Source: Ferrimonas senticii DSM 18821
GTDB lineage: Bacteria; Pseudomonadota; Gammaproteobacteria; Enterobacterales; Shewanellaceae
Assembly: GCF_000422665.1 (NCBI RefSeq)
Contig: NZ_KE383900.1
Span: 113,737-177,736 of the forward strand
Direction of reading: 5' to 3'
Length of the DNA stretch: 64,000 nt
Shown: piece by piece, positions 8,668 through 17,900 of the stretch
How positions within the stretch are numbered: the stretch's first letter is position 1
How the letters are laid out: every line of letters starts with the position of its first letter
The notes under the pieces: generated by a model
The model's input: only the letters and a program-made list of their open reading frames with translations
Told to the model about the DNA's origin: nothing
Databases searched by the model: none
Made by a program: the position numbers and the translations under genes

Positions 8668-9174
8668 ATGCGCTATGACAATCAAGGACTGACCTTAGTC
8701 GAGATGTTGGTGACCATGGTGGTGGCGGCGATCTTATTGGCTATCGCGGTGCCGGCGATGGAGGGGATAAGCGAAGACAGCCGCGGTCGCAGTGGTGCCG
8801 ATGTGCTTTATCAAGATCTGATGCTGGCGCGGCAATTGGCGGCCAGTTACCAAAACGCCGTAACCATCTGTCATTTAGATGGCAGCGACTGCGATGGCGA
8901 TTGGGATCAGGGCTACACCATTTTTATCGACGCCGATCGCAGTAACTCATTCACCAGCGGCGATGAACAGATCCAGTTGCGTCGCCTTGCCAGCGACCAA
9001 GATTTTCTTAATTACGACGCCAACTTTGTCCGCTTCAACGCCGATGGCAGCAGCATCAATAACGGTGACTTTAATTACTGCCCTAACAGCCAAACCAGCA
9101 GCTACAGTCGCACCGTAAGGCTGGCCAGTTCCGGCATGTTGACCCACTTGGGCTTAAGCGGCAGCTGCTCTTAA
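8668..9174 (+). CDS. fimT: FimT/GspH-family minor pilin, module 1
   Basis: A 168-residue type IV pilin-like protein. The prepilin peptidase site is MRYDNQG|LTLVE with Glu at mature position 5, followed by one hydrophobic helix (about residues 8-30). A GspH-type globular domain follows with cysteine pairs around ICHLDGSDC and at YCPNS/SGSCS. ATG 8668 has an AGGAG element upstream; the longer frame to 8602 lacks one. FimT/FimU proteins sit in the tip complex and in some species bind DNA during uptake. Unlike all other pilus genes of this module it is on the plus strand and converges on tapY2 with 15 bases between stops. Confidence 0.9.
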   Translation: MRYDNQGLTLVEMLVTMVVAAILLAIAVPAMEGISEDSRGRSGADVLYQDLMLARQLAASYQNAVTICHLDGSDCDGDWDQGYTIFIDADRSNSFTSGDEQIQLRRLASDQDFLNYDANFVRFNADGSSINNGDFNYCPNSQTSSYSRTVRLASSGMLTHLGLSGSCS

Positions 9175-9189
9175 GTCAGCCAAGGCACG

Positions 9190-9483
9190 CTAGCGTGGGG
9201 TGTTCTCATCCAAAAGTTGAGCGTCGCGACTGGCAAACTGCGATTGGGTGCGGACGCACTGCTCAACCTTGGCGATCTTAGCCTTCGGCTTTCCATAGCC
9301 ATCCAAAACCCACTGACCGGGCAACTGGTCAATCGCGGTTAGTCGCAAACTGGGTTTAAACGAGACAAAGTGGATGTGCGCCGTACCCAAGTCATCCAGC
9401 ACATGGCATTTGTGATCTTGTGGGTAATCGTTGGCGTGCACGGTGACAGCAACCCCAATAAGTCCGAACAACAATGGTTTCAT
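9190..9483 (-). CDS. tapY2: TapY2-like small periplasmic type IV pilus protein
   Basis: A 97-residue protein with a signal peptide (MKPLLFGLIGVAVTVHA|ND) and a small domain with two cysteines (HKCHV and EQCV). The pattern YxxxHKCHV...LPG...VEQCV fits, from memory, the TapY2 family found after tapY1/pilY1 in Aeromonas and Shewanella type IV pilus clusters. The ATG overlaps the TAA of pilE by one base (TAATG), with GGAG upstream, so it is translationally coupled. It is the last gene of module 1 and has no counterpart in modules 2-4. Assignment is by context plus a weak pattern. Confidence 0.6.
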   Translation of the reverse strand: MKPLLFGLIGVAVTVHANDYPQDHKCHVLDDLGTAHIHFVSFKPSLRLTAIDQLPGQWVLDGYGKPKAKIAKVEQCVRTQSQFASRDAQLLDENTPR

Positions 9484-9872
9484 TACCAGCACTCCGTTGG
9501 GGTTTTCGTCCCTTCCATGGTTAACACCAGCGCACTGCAATCTGAATCGATGGTCGCCTGACTGCCCTGCGCTGCTGCGGTTAAGGTATAACTGCTGCCA
9601 CTGACCACCGCCGTGATTTGATAGCGAGCGCTGTCGGTAACATAAGGGCTGGTGGCCAACCCCAAATCGGTCAAGTCGCTGGTAAAGCTGCGATTATCTA
9701 AGAAAAATTGCTCTTGCAAATTGGCCACCCGATTTAACTGAGCGTGCGCTTCGCCACGGTAGCCGCGGCCCACATACTGTTGATAAGACGGGTAGGCAAT
9801 CGCACTGATGATGGCAATAACCACCACGGTAATCATCACCTCAATAAGGGTAAATCCTTTCCCTTTTACCAC
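9483..9872 (-). CDS. pilE: PilE-type minor pilin, module 1
   Basis: A 129-residue pilin with leader MVKGKG|FTLIE, Glu5, and an N-terminal helix VMITVVVIAIISAIAYPSY. The globular domain carries two cysteines (DSDCSAL and the C-terminal ECW) that would form the D-loop disulphide. It starts with GTG two bases after the pilY1 stop codon. It is more distant from the PilE copies of modules 2 and 3 than they are from each other (GYRGEAHAQLNRVANLQEQF versus [21 protein letters not shown] in the helix), and here it lies downstream of pilY1, not upstream. Confidence 0.9.
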   Translation of the reverse strand: MVKGKGFTLIEVMITVVVIAIISAIAYPSYQQYVGRGYRGEAHAQLNRVANLQEQFFLDNRSFTSDLTDLGLATSPYVTDSARYQITAVVSGSSYTLTAAAQGSQATIDSDCSALVLTMEGTKTPTECW

Positions 9873-9874
9873 TG

Positions 9875-12868
9875 TCAGTTCCCTCCATAGTGGTAATAGA
9901 TTTGACGGGGCGCCAAGGTCAGCCCGGTAGCAAGGGTACCACTGCGATTTTCACCGGCACCGACGCCTACCAAGCTTAGTGCAGGCAGCCAAGACTCTGA
10001 AACTTGTTGCGGTGCTGGTGGCACTAGCCACTGCGGCGAATCCGGTAAACGTTGACCTAACGCCAGTGTCAACTGCCGCTGACCATAGTGCAGTTGCAAA
10101 CCATGCAAGTTGCCATAACCGAGCGTCGCGCAGGTATCGCCCTGCGCCGACTGCGGCAGATAAGTGCTGAAATAGGCGATGCCATTGATTAGCACCGGCG
10201 CAGACAGCGATTTCTCGCCAACCGCGAGCGGGTAATACCAGCCTCGCTGTTGACTAAATCGCTGTAAATCTAAAGTCGGTTGCAGTTGCTCTGGCAACGT
10301 CGTCGCTACATTGTGCAGATCTGCCACGGTCAGCGGTTTCGGAAAGGGGTTGCCCGCATGCCAGTGCTGGGTATCGATGTGGCGGTCTTGCAACACATAC
10401 AAATGATCCTCGGTATCTTGGCCGTTGGGGTGAGCGCGATTACCCGAACCGACCACCACTGCGTCGTAGGCCAGTGGTCGTTGGCTCACAACCTGACTAC
10501 CATCGGCAAGCGTCGCAGACTGTGGCAGCGTCAGTTGCGTTTGCGCGACCGCCACTTCGGCAAAAAAACGACGGTCATCAGTGATCGTCTCGCCGCCTAA
10601 ATCGGCAAACAGATTTGCCGACCACTGGCGCCGATCGGCGCTGGGCATATCAATCCGCCAGATGTGGCCGCCACTGTCACCGACATACAAGCGATCACTC
10701 ACGCCATCGTAGTCACTATCAAGGGCACTGACGTTGCCCGGTATTGAATCAACCACGGCCATCAGGGTGTTATCAACGCCCGCTTCGCTGCTGAATTGAT
10801 GCAACAACTGACCACTGCCGGCATCGATCACCAACACCGCCCGACCACGAACATCATTACTGCCAACTTGCCGCTGATCTTTGTTCGGATCGTAACCGGC
10901 CGCCACCAGCAATACTGGTTGCGCAATACCGGGCAAGCGGGTGATCAGTGGCTCCGACCAACTTTGGCCTAGCTGCGCAAAGCCAGCCATTTCTGAGTCG
11001 ATCTGCCACATTAGCTGCGGTTGATCGGGCTGCGAGATATCCAAGGCGTAGTAGCTGCTGCCACCGCGCCGTAAGCCAAAAAACAGCCAAGCGCTGTCAT
11101 CAACGCCAATTCGACCGTCGCCGTCGTTATCGCGCAGGTAAGCGACCGGTACCCCATCAACACCATAGACACTATGGCCAACACCAGCAGCATTGCGCCG
11201 TAAGGTGGGTACATTGCCAAGCAGTTCCGGCAGATAGAGCGCCCAACTCTCGCTAACGCTGGTGCCATGATCTTGGAACATGTGCAGATAGCCGTGATTG
11301 GTGCCAATCAACAGTCGCACATCGTCACTTTCATCGCCGAGAGCGTGCCCAAAGCGCAGTGCCAGTGGCTTAGAATGCAGCGGATCGCCAAAGACACTGG
11401 CGCGCCGTTCGCTGACATCGCCGTCGCTATCTTCATCATCAACATCAATGCCTTGCAACCACTGCCAGTAATCGTCCAGAGGCTGCCCTTCGGTCAGCCC
11501 TAAGCGTTGACGCAGATTCGCCTCACCGTTGAAATGACCAAGCATATTGACACCGCTTAACGCCACAATCTGATCATGATTTAACTGCAGCAGTCGCCGC
11601 TGCGGCTGGTTTTGTAAGGCCGCGGCAACGCCGCCAACACTCACCTGAGCGCCATCACCACCGGTTCTGGTCGCTTGGCATGCCAAGGAACTAGTCCACA
11701 GAGTGCAAGCCTCAGCGGCGATATCACCATCGCCATCAATAGCGAGATTGCCTTGTTGGTCGACTACGGTGCCTTGCGGCGTAACGACTAATTTTTTAAG
11801 GTTGCCATGCCAACGCGGGCGGTCACTTGGGGCAAACACCCCGTAATACAATGCTTCGCCGGTATTGGTACGGTCGCCAGCACTGAACGCCACCGCAGGC
11901 GAAGTGAAACCGCCATTGGCCGCTAGCACCTCGGCGACAATTTGCTGTAGCGACCGCTGCAGAGCACTAACGTCAGCGGCAGCGTGATAGCGGCCGCCGC
12001 CGCGGTTGGCGGTTTCAGTTAGCACCCCTGCGGCTTCGACAGCACCTTCGGCAAAGCCGATGGTGTGGGTGACCACCCGCTGCTGCCCCGCCAATTGCGG
12101 TTGTAAATCCTGTTGAAACAGAAACTCGGCCACCACCGGCAGATATTGTTCGCTTACCAACTGGTCGCTGTATGGCTTAAGTACAAAACCGGCGGCGCTA
12201 AATTCGGTGATGATCTGCTGGTTATAATGACTGTCTCTAGTGGGGTTACCATCGCTGATCAGCACCACATAAGCCGGCGCCTGACAGCGCGTGAGCGGCG
12301 ACCGATAGCGCCCGTCAGCATCGACGATGCGACGATCCGCCAGCGGCAAATTATGGTCGTTGCCACTGTTGCTGTCGTCTTGTTGATAACGGTCGTTAAA
12401 AACCGCACCACCACTAAAATAGCGATAACTTTCAAATAGCGTTTCACACAGCGGCGTCCAACCTTTTGCTGGTAATGCTTCAATAGTGCCAAGTAGTGCC
12501 GCCGGATCGTCACGATTGGCATCAATACCCTGCACAATCCGCCCGCCATTATCGCGTTTGTTGCCATCGGCGATCCCCTGCTGATCCTCATTGAAGTTAA
12601 ATACGGCCAAACCAAAATCCACCTCGGGGTTGGCGAGCACCAGTCGCTGCAAGGTGTCTTTGGCTAATCGCATCCGCGTTTTGTCGGTTCCAGGTTCGAC
12701 GGTGGTCATCGAACCGGAGTTATCCAAAATCAGCAGCACCTGCGGCCTAATGGCACTTTGCGCACTAATACCAAAAAAGATCTCGGTATCATCAGCCAGC
12801 GCCACGACCGAGCAAAATCCAACGCTTAACGACCACAGCCAGCGGCTTGACAGCCTAAACAGGTTCAT
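9875..12868 (-). CDS. pilY1: PilY1-family pilus tip adhesin with intact vWA site, module 1
   Basis: A 997-residue secreted protein. The signal peptide ends around VALA|DD (residue 25). A von Willebrand A domain follows, with MIDAS motif DNSGSM at 49-54. The C-terminal half is the PilY1 beta-propeller with FGDPLHSKPLAL, LLIGTNHGYLHMF, DNDGDGRIGVDD and the calcium-loop region DSDYDGVSDRLYVGDSGGHIWRID. PilY1 proteins sit at the pilus tip, promote pilus extension and can act as adhesins or surface sensors. This is the shortest of the four PilY1 proteins here. It follows pilX by nine bases and precedes pilE by two. Confidence 0.93.
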   Translation of the reverse strand: MNLFRLSSRWLWSLSVGFCSVVALADDTEIFFGISAQSAIRPQVLLILDNSGSMTTVEPGTDKTRMRLAKDTLQRLVLANPEVDFGLAVFNFNEDQQGIADGNKRDNGGRIVQGIDANRDDPAALLGTIEALPAKGWTPLCETLFESYRYFSGGAVFNDRYQQDDSNSGNDHNLPLADRRIVDADGRYRSPLTRCQAPAYVVLISDGNPTRDSHYNQQIITEFSAAGFVLKPYSDQLVSEQYLPVVAEFLFQQDLQPQLAGQQRVVTHTIGFAEGAVEAAGVLTETANRGGGRYHAAADVSALQRSLQQIVAEVLAANGGFTSPAVAFSAGDRTNTGEALYYGVFAPSDRPRWHGNLKKLVVTPQGTVVDQQGNLAIDGDGDIAAEACTLWTSSLACQATRTGGDGAQVSVGGVAAALQNQPQRRLLQLNHDQIVALSGVNMLGHFNGEANLRQRLGLTEGQPLDDYWQWLQGIDVDDEDSDGDVSERRASVFGDPLHSKPLALRFGHALGDESDDVRLLIGTNHGYLHMFQDHGTSVSESWALYLPELLGNVPTLRRNAAGVGHSVYGVDGVPVAYLRDNDGDGRIGVDDSAWLFFGLRRGGSSYYALDISQPDQPQLMWQIDSEMAGFAQLGQSWSEPLITRLPGIAQPVLLVAAGYDPNKDQRQVGSNDVRGRAVLVIDAGSGQLLHQFSSEAGVDNTLMAVVDSIPGNVSALDSDYDGVSDRLYVGDSGGHIWRIDMPSADRRQWSANLFADLGGETITDDRRFFAEVAVAQTQLTLPQSATLADGSQVVSQRPLAYDAVVVGSGNRAHPNGQDTEDHLYVLQDRHIDTQHWHAGNPFPKPLTVADLHNVATTLPEQLQPTLDLQRFSQQRGWYYPLAVGEKSLSAPVLINGIAYFSTYLPQSAQGDTCATLGYGNLHGLQLHYGQRQLTLALGQRLPDSPQWLVPPAPQQVSESWLPALSLVGVGAGENRSGTLATGLTLAPRQIYYHYGGN

Positions 12869-12877
12869 ACGGTCTCC

Positions 12878-13291
12878 TTAACGACGTAGCAACGGCTGCT
12901 CGATACCGGTGATAACCGACCACTGGCCACGCTGATTGCGGCCATAGTGAACCGTGGTGGTCAGTTCATTGTGGCGACAATTTACTACCCCAACGGCGGT
13001 CGCATTGACCCGGCGGCGGCAACCGGACTCAACCAGTAACCGCAGTTGGTGATTCGCGGGAACCACTGGGTTATCCGCCAGCCAAAGGCTACCCGCTGGA
13101 CTTTGACGCTGCGCCGATAACAGCGCCTGCTGTAGCGAATCGGCTTGTTGCTGGGCTTGCTCTCTGGCGATACTGGCGGCCGTCATCTGCACCGATAACC
13201 GACTGCGCTCCGCCAGCGCTACCGCGATGACCGTCAGTACCAATAGCAATAACACGCTGGTGAGTAGGGCGATCCCTTGCTGATAGTTCAT
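12878..13291 (-). CDS. pilX: PilX-type minor pilin, module 1
   Basis: A 137-residue protein, leader MNYQQG|IALLT. Position 5 of the mature form is not glutamate, a trait of tip-type pilins of the PilX/GspK kind. A hydrophobic helix is followed by a Q-rich amphipathic stretch (REQAQQQADSLQQALLSAQ) and a short domain with two cysteines (SGCRRR, NCRHN). Its ATGA start overlaps the stop of the frameshifted pilW, so its translation may depend on ribosomes reaching that stop. Compare the similar 155-residue module 4 copy, which shares the ESxCRR(R/A)..A..GV(V/I)NCR pattern. Confidence 0.88.
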   Translation of the reverse strand: MNYQQGIALLTSVLLLLVLTVIAVALAERSRLSVQMTAASIAREQAQQQADSLQQALLSAQRQSPAGSLWLADNPVVPANHQLRLLVESGCRRRVNATAVGVVNCRHNELTTTVHYGRNQRGQWSVITGIEQPLLRR

Positions 13292-14252
13292 CTCCTCCCC
13301 CCAGAGCCAAAGATCGGATTACGCAGCATCACCGTGGTTGATAATTTATTACGACGACGACCGTCGCTAGCAAAGGTGCGATCACCACTGGGCATCAGGA
13401 AGCGTGCTGGTGCAGGGGCACTACGATCCTCGCTGACGCTGCTGAGCAGCAAATGGATCTGCACCGCAATAATCTGCGCGGCGGCGCTGCGATCCCACAC
13501 CGCCGCACTGATCTGATCCGCACTGAGATACTGATCAATGGCTGAGTCATCATCCAGATCGATGCCAAATCGATATTCAATCGCGGCAACGCCCTCGACC
13601 AATTGCTGCGCCCGTCGCATCCCGGCGCGATTAAGGGCCAACATATACAGCGCCGGATTACCACTGGGGCTTTGGCGAACAAAATAGACCCGATGATGGT
13701 AGCGATACACCCGATGAAGATGATTCGCAGACTCAAGCCAATCGGGCTGGCCATCACTGCCGACAAAGAACTCGCTGCGATCTGGACTAAGCCCCAGATA
13801 TACCTCATGCGGCTGCAACGGCTGGTCTTTCACGTTAATGCCATCAAGGCGCTTCAGCTGCAGCAGATCCGATTGCGACAGCTCGCCATTACGGAAGCTG
13901 CGACAATTCGTTCCGCCCACAGAGTACGAAAATAGCCAATCGCGGTTGGATAACTGCCGTTATTTAAGCCGCCACCCAAGCAATCATCGGCAGCAGGTAA
14001 CGGCGGGATCGCCACCGTAGTACTGACTAAATCGGTGCCAGTTAGATCAGCGAAGAACCCCTGTTGAGCCAGATCCTGCTGCAATATTCGTAGTGCCATA
14101 CGGCCACTTTGTTGCAGTTGGCTGTGTTGCCCGGTGCTGCCAACACTGCGAGCAGACATCGAAAACACACTGTAACTGCCAGCAACAACTAGCAAGCCAA
14201 TCAGTAACGCCACCATCAACTCGACCAGAGTAACGCCTGCTTGCCGGTTCAC
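13288..14252 (-). pseudogene. pilW: PilW-type minor pilin, module 1, interrupted by a frameshift
   Basis: Two overlapping frames together make one PilW of about 320 residues. The N-terminal part (GTG 14252 to TAG at 13854) reads MNRQAG|VTLVE and continues to GYFRTLW before diverging into nonsense. The rest, starting in the -1 frame around 13930, reads YSVGGTNC...SQSDLLQLKRLDG and ends VMLRNPIFGSGGRR. The intact module 4 PilW (328 residues) aligns across the junction: GHFRTLWAFTAGG...SDVLQIKRLLG. One base is missing near 13915-13932, which includes an A4 run (13929-13932, T4 in the gene). It could be a true pseudogene, a sequencing error, or -1 slippage on TTT. Neighbouring junctions (GTGA with pilV, ATGA with pilX) are intact. 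Confidence 0.85.
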
Positions 14253-14797
14253 AGCGCCACCACCGTACTGACCAGTGCCAGTCGTCGTTTCGTACCGCTA
14301 CTGCCACAGCTTTGAATGGTGCTGCCATAGCCTGCAGCGCTATCTTCACTGGCTACCCGCCCCTGCCAAGCAACGACCACATCGACTCGATCCGCATCGA
14401 CAAAGACACAACCGGTGGTGGCTGTGGGGGTGCCGAGATTGCGACCAGCAAGCTGTTCTGCGCTGCCGCTTAAGCGTTGATCCCATTGGTAGCGATCCCA
14501 GGCCGCTAACTGGGCCGGCGAACAACGACTGATGGCACCGGTGCAGTTAATGGTTGGCGCCACCAAGACCCCACTACCGTAAGAACGGGACTGATAACCG
14601 TCACGCTGTGATGAATTTAGCCGGATTCGATCGGCCATATCAGCGGCGGCAACCAGCGCTTCGGCGTAGTTTGCCGCCGCACCACTGCTGCGCTTGGCGT
14701 AACTGTGCAGCGCAAATACCCCAAGCAAACCAACCACTAACAACAATACCGCGATCAGCACTTCAATCAGGGTTAATCCCGTTTGTCGTATCACCAC
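14249..14797 (-). CDS. pilV: PilV-type minor pilin, module 1
   Basis: A 182-residue pilin with leader MVIRQTG|LTLIE, then a helix VLIAVLLLVVGLLGVFALHSYAKRSS typical of PilV. Cysteines occur at NCTGAISRC, TGCVFVD and SCGSSG. The block APTINCTGAISRCSPAQLAAWDRYQWDQRL is shared in outline with the module 4 PilV (AAQLALWDRYQWDQ), supporting common ancestry of the two outer modules. It is the first minus-strand gene of module 1, downstream of the terminator of module 2, so a promoter should lie in 14798-14845. Confidence 0.92.
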   Translation of the reverse strand: MVIRQTGLTLIEVLIAVLLLVVGLLGVFALHSYAKRSSGAAANYAEALVAAADMADRIRLNSSQRDGYQSRSYGSGVLVAPTINCTGAISRCSPAQLAAWDRYQWDQRLSGSAEQLAGRNLGTPTATTGCVFVDADRVDVVVAWQGRVASEDSAAGYGSTIQSCGSSGTKRRLALVSTVVAL

Positions 14798-14845
14798 TTA
14801 TCCAGGTATTCCGAAAACCGTGCTAGCAATAACGCAAAACAACGA

Positions 14846-14872
14846 CAAAAGCGCCAAGGTTTCCCTCGGCGC
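14846..14872 (-). terminator. Terminator between modules 2 and 1
   Basis: A 9-bp stem (14851-14859 with 14864-14872, one G-T pair), GAAA loop on the minus strand, followed by TTTT. It closes the module 2 operon 35 bases after the pilY1 stop codon and insulates pilV of module 1. Confidence 0.88.
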
Positions 14873-14907
14873 CAGTCCGTTACTTTGTGAATGTTGGCGA
14901 AGTTAGC

Positions 14908-17900
14908 TCAGAACAAGCGGCGCCAGTTGAGTAGCCCCAGCGGTGGAGCGGCATTTTCAAATCGATCATCGCCGACGAAAATCAACTGCTTAGCATCACA
15001 GTCATCGACGCAAGGTACGTCCGGATTACTGGGATCGGCCGGTACACCGGCATCGGCAGGCGGCTGAATAATCAGGCTTGGCGCGGGCGGGATGTAATCA
15101 AACTGATAGCTTTGCTCGAGCTGTCCCGTTCGCAGGTTAAGCTGCATAAACCAGCCCTCGCCACCGCTGCCACATGGATCTTGATTCGGCGTCATGGTGG
15201 TAAAGCTAACCGAATCGGTCAGCGACAAACTGGTGGTCACTTGCCGTTCGCCAAGGTTATCGGTATTGCCATCTTGGGTGTTGATGAGATCCAGATAGAA
15301 CCCCGCATGCGTGCTCCAGTTCACCGCACTTTGCGTTAACGTCCGTGCCCGCCCTTGCTGGCTAATGATGGCCTGCGGCATCAGTTCGGAATAGGCGTAA
15401 CCATCAGCAATCGTGCGTTCATCATCAATACTGCTGCCATCAAGCTTATCCCAGATGACGTAGAAGCTCTGGGTCGGCTGTCCGGTCGCTGCGGCATCGC
15501 TGCCACTCACGTACAGGCCGGTACCAAACGACAGCAAAATGCCGTTGGCGAGGCCGGTTGGATGCACCGCAAATGACGGCCTAGAGGTGATCGACTGCGA
15601 CTCAAAATCAAAGCCTGCCACTGTCATTGTTGGGCTCTGCGCGGTAAACAACGGACCGTTGTCGTTGGTTGCCATGCCCCATTCGTTAGGATCAGCATTA
15701 CGCACATCAAATACCCACATATTGCCGTACAGATCACCAGCGTAGATGCGATCAGCGATGCCATCACCGTCTTCATCAAGCACCGCCGGTTCCGCCAATG
15801 CATTGGAGCGCGCACCACCGGTTGGATCGACTTGAGCGCCAACGCTGAGTTTGCGGATCAAGCTGCCATCATCTAGGTCAGCAATGTACAGCGCACCATC
15901 ACCTGCGGCATTAAAGCCGTTAGGGAAAATAACCCCGTTTTTACCATTCGCCAATCTGGCGATGGTGGGCTGCGCGCGGCTATAACCGATGTCGCTATAA
16001 TCACCGCTGGCGGTGATCTCCCACTTTGCCACACTGGCATCGATGCTAGACAGATCAGAGAGATCTAGCGCATACACCCCTTTAGCACCATGACCAAGAC
16101 TGCCGACAATGGTGGTATCGCCATCGTCATCGGTAAAGCCGGTGATGGCACCGTCAACATAGTAACGATGGCTATAACCGGAGTTGGGATACTCTCCCAG
16201 ATGTTCGTACACCGCACTGGGAAGGTACGCCACCAGTTCATTACCAGTAGCCAGATCAAACACATGCACCATGCCATCATTGGCGCCAGCCACCACCACC
16301 GGCTTGCTGACAATGTGACCATTTACGCCATTAACCACATAAGGGGTGGCATGGACGATATCCCCCAGCACTGAACCGCGCTGGCGCATCGAATAGGCCG
16401 ATCCCGCCGCTTCATTGCTGCGGTCGCCACGCAGGTAGTTTATCGCCGCTTGCAGATAGTTAAGCTTGTCGCTGGTATCACCGGAAGCGCCATTAAGTAG
16501 CGCGTTGACTTGCGCCAAACTTAACCCTGCCGTGGTACCAGCCAGAGCCGCAGCCGATGTCGGTGCGGTAAACTCAAATACGCTGCCACTGGTGTCATTG
16601 CGACTGTAGATCTTACGACTGCTGACGACCTGAGCATCCAGTTGAGTGGCAGCGCTCCAACTGGGGCTGCTGGAAAACCGGCCGCTTTCGTCGGCGGCAT
16701 AGGCTTTCACGTCGCCAGACCAAACGCCATTTTGATAACTGCTTTGATAACGCACCGCATCGGCAGTTAAAAACTGGCTGTTGAAAGTTGAAATACTGGG
16801 GGCTGCTTGCGCCGCGATGTTTTCAAAGGCGCGCCGTAGGCTGTCGCCCAACTCACCGGCATTGGTCACCGGGAAGTAGTTGTCGGGCACCCCATCACCA
16901 TCGCTGTCCCACTCCTCTTGCAGATCCGGTTTTAGGTTGCCATTACCCACTTCGTTGTCTTCGACAAACCCACCATACTTGGCGGCGTAATACAGCGGCG
17001 ATGGCAAAAATTCGGCGGCGGCAGAGGAACTTGGGAAAAAGTTACGAGTTCGCAGATAGCCTAATGTAGTGGTTTTCTGTTCAGGACTACCTACGCTTCT
17101 GAAGTTATTTGGATATGGGACATCATCTGGTCCAATCGTGTCTAAATAGTAGGGAACATCATCACCATTGCCACCATCAGGGCGATCTAGAACGTCTAAA
17201 TAAATACCATCGAACTCTGTGCCCGAAACAACATAGCCAGCATGTTGATGAATACTACCTGCGGCATAATCTGAGCTTAGGGTAACTTGCAAGCCGGTCT
17301 TTTGTTCGCTGGCACTACACGCCTGGCCATAGATAGGACAAAGATCGTCTTTCACCTCATAGGTGTAGGTGACGATCATATCCATGTCGTGATCGGCGCC
17401 TTGCTCGACATCTTCAAAATTAATCCGAAATACCCCTTTGGTTGGGGTCAACTCCTGAACGTAAAAATCAACGATGGTGTTGGTCGGTTGAAAATCAGCA
17501 GTTGGGCTGATGCCAGACCCTGAGGTCGATTTGGCGTAGGGCACTAACCGAATTTGGTTATCGCCAATTGGCACGTTGATTTCAGGCAGCGGCGAAGAGA
17601 TCCCAACGACGGTGGTCGCTATCCCTTGATGGCCACTTTTAGAGGGGAAACGATCGGTCACTCGACCATAGTAAGCCGCTGCTGCCGAGGTGTATGACCC
17701 CTCTTTGGTTGGCTCTTGCGGCGCCAGACCATAAATACTATTCAGGTCGTTAACCGTTTTAGCCGTCGGCGCCCCATCATCATCACCAGAGTGAGCACCG
17801 GAGTGGCCAATAAAGAACTGGCCATTAATGCCCTCTTGGGTGGAGATATCGGTTAGCAAGGTTTTGGCATTAAAACCACTAAGATCGCCACTGATGCCGC

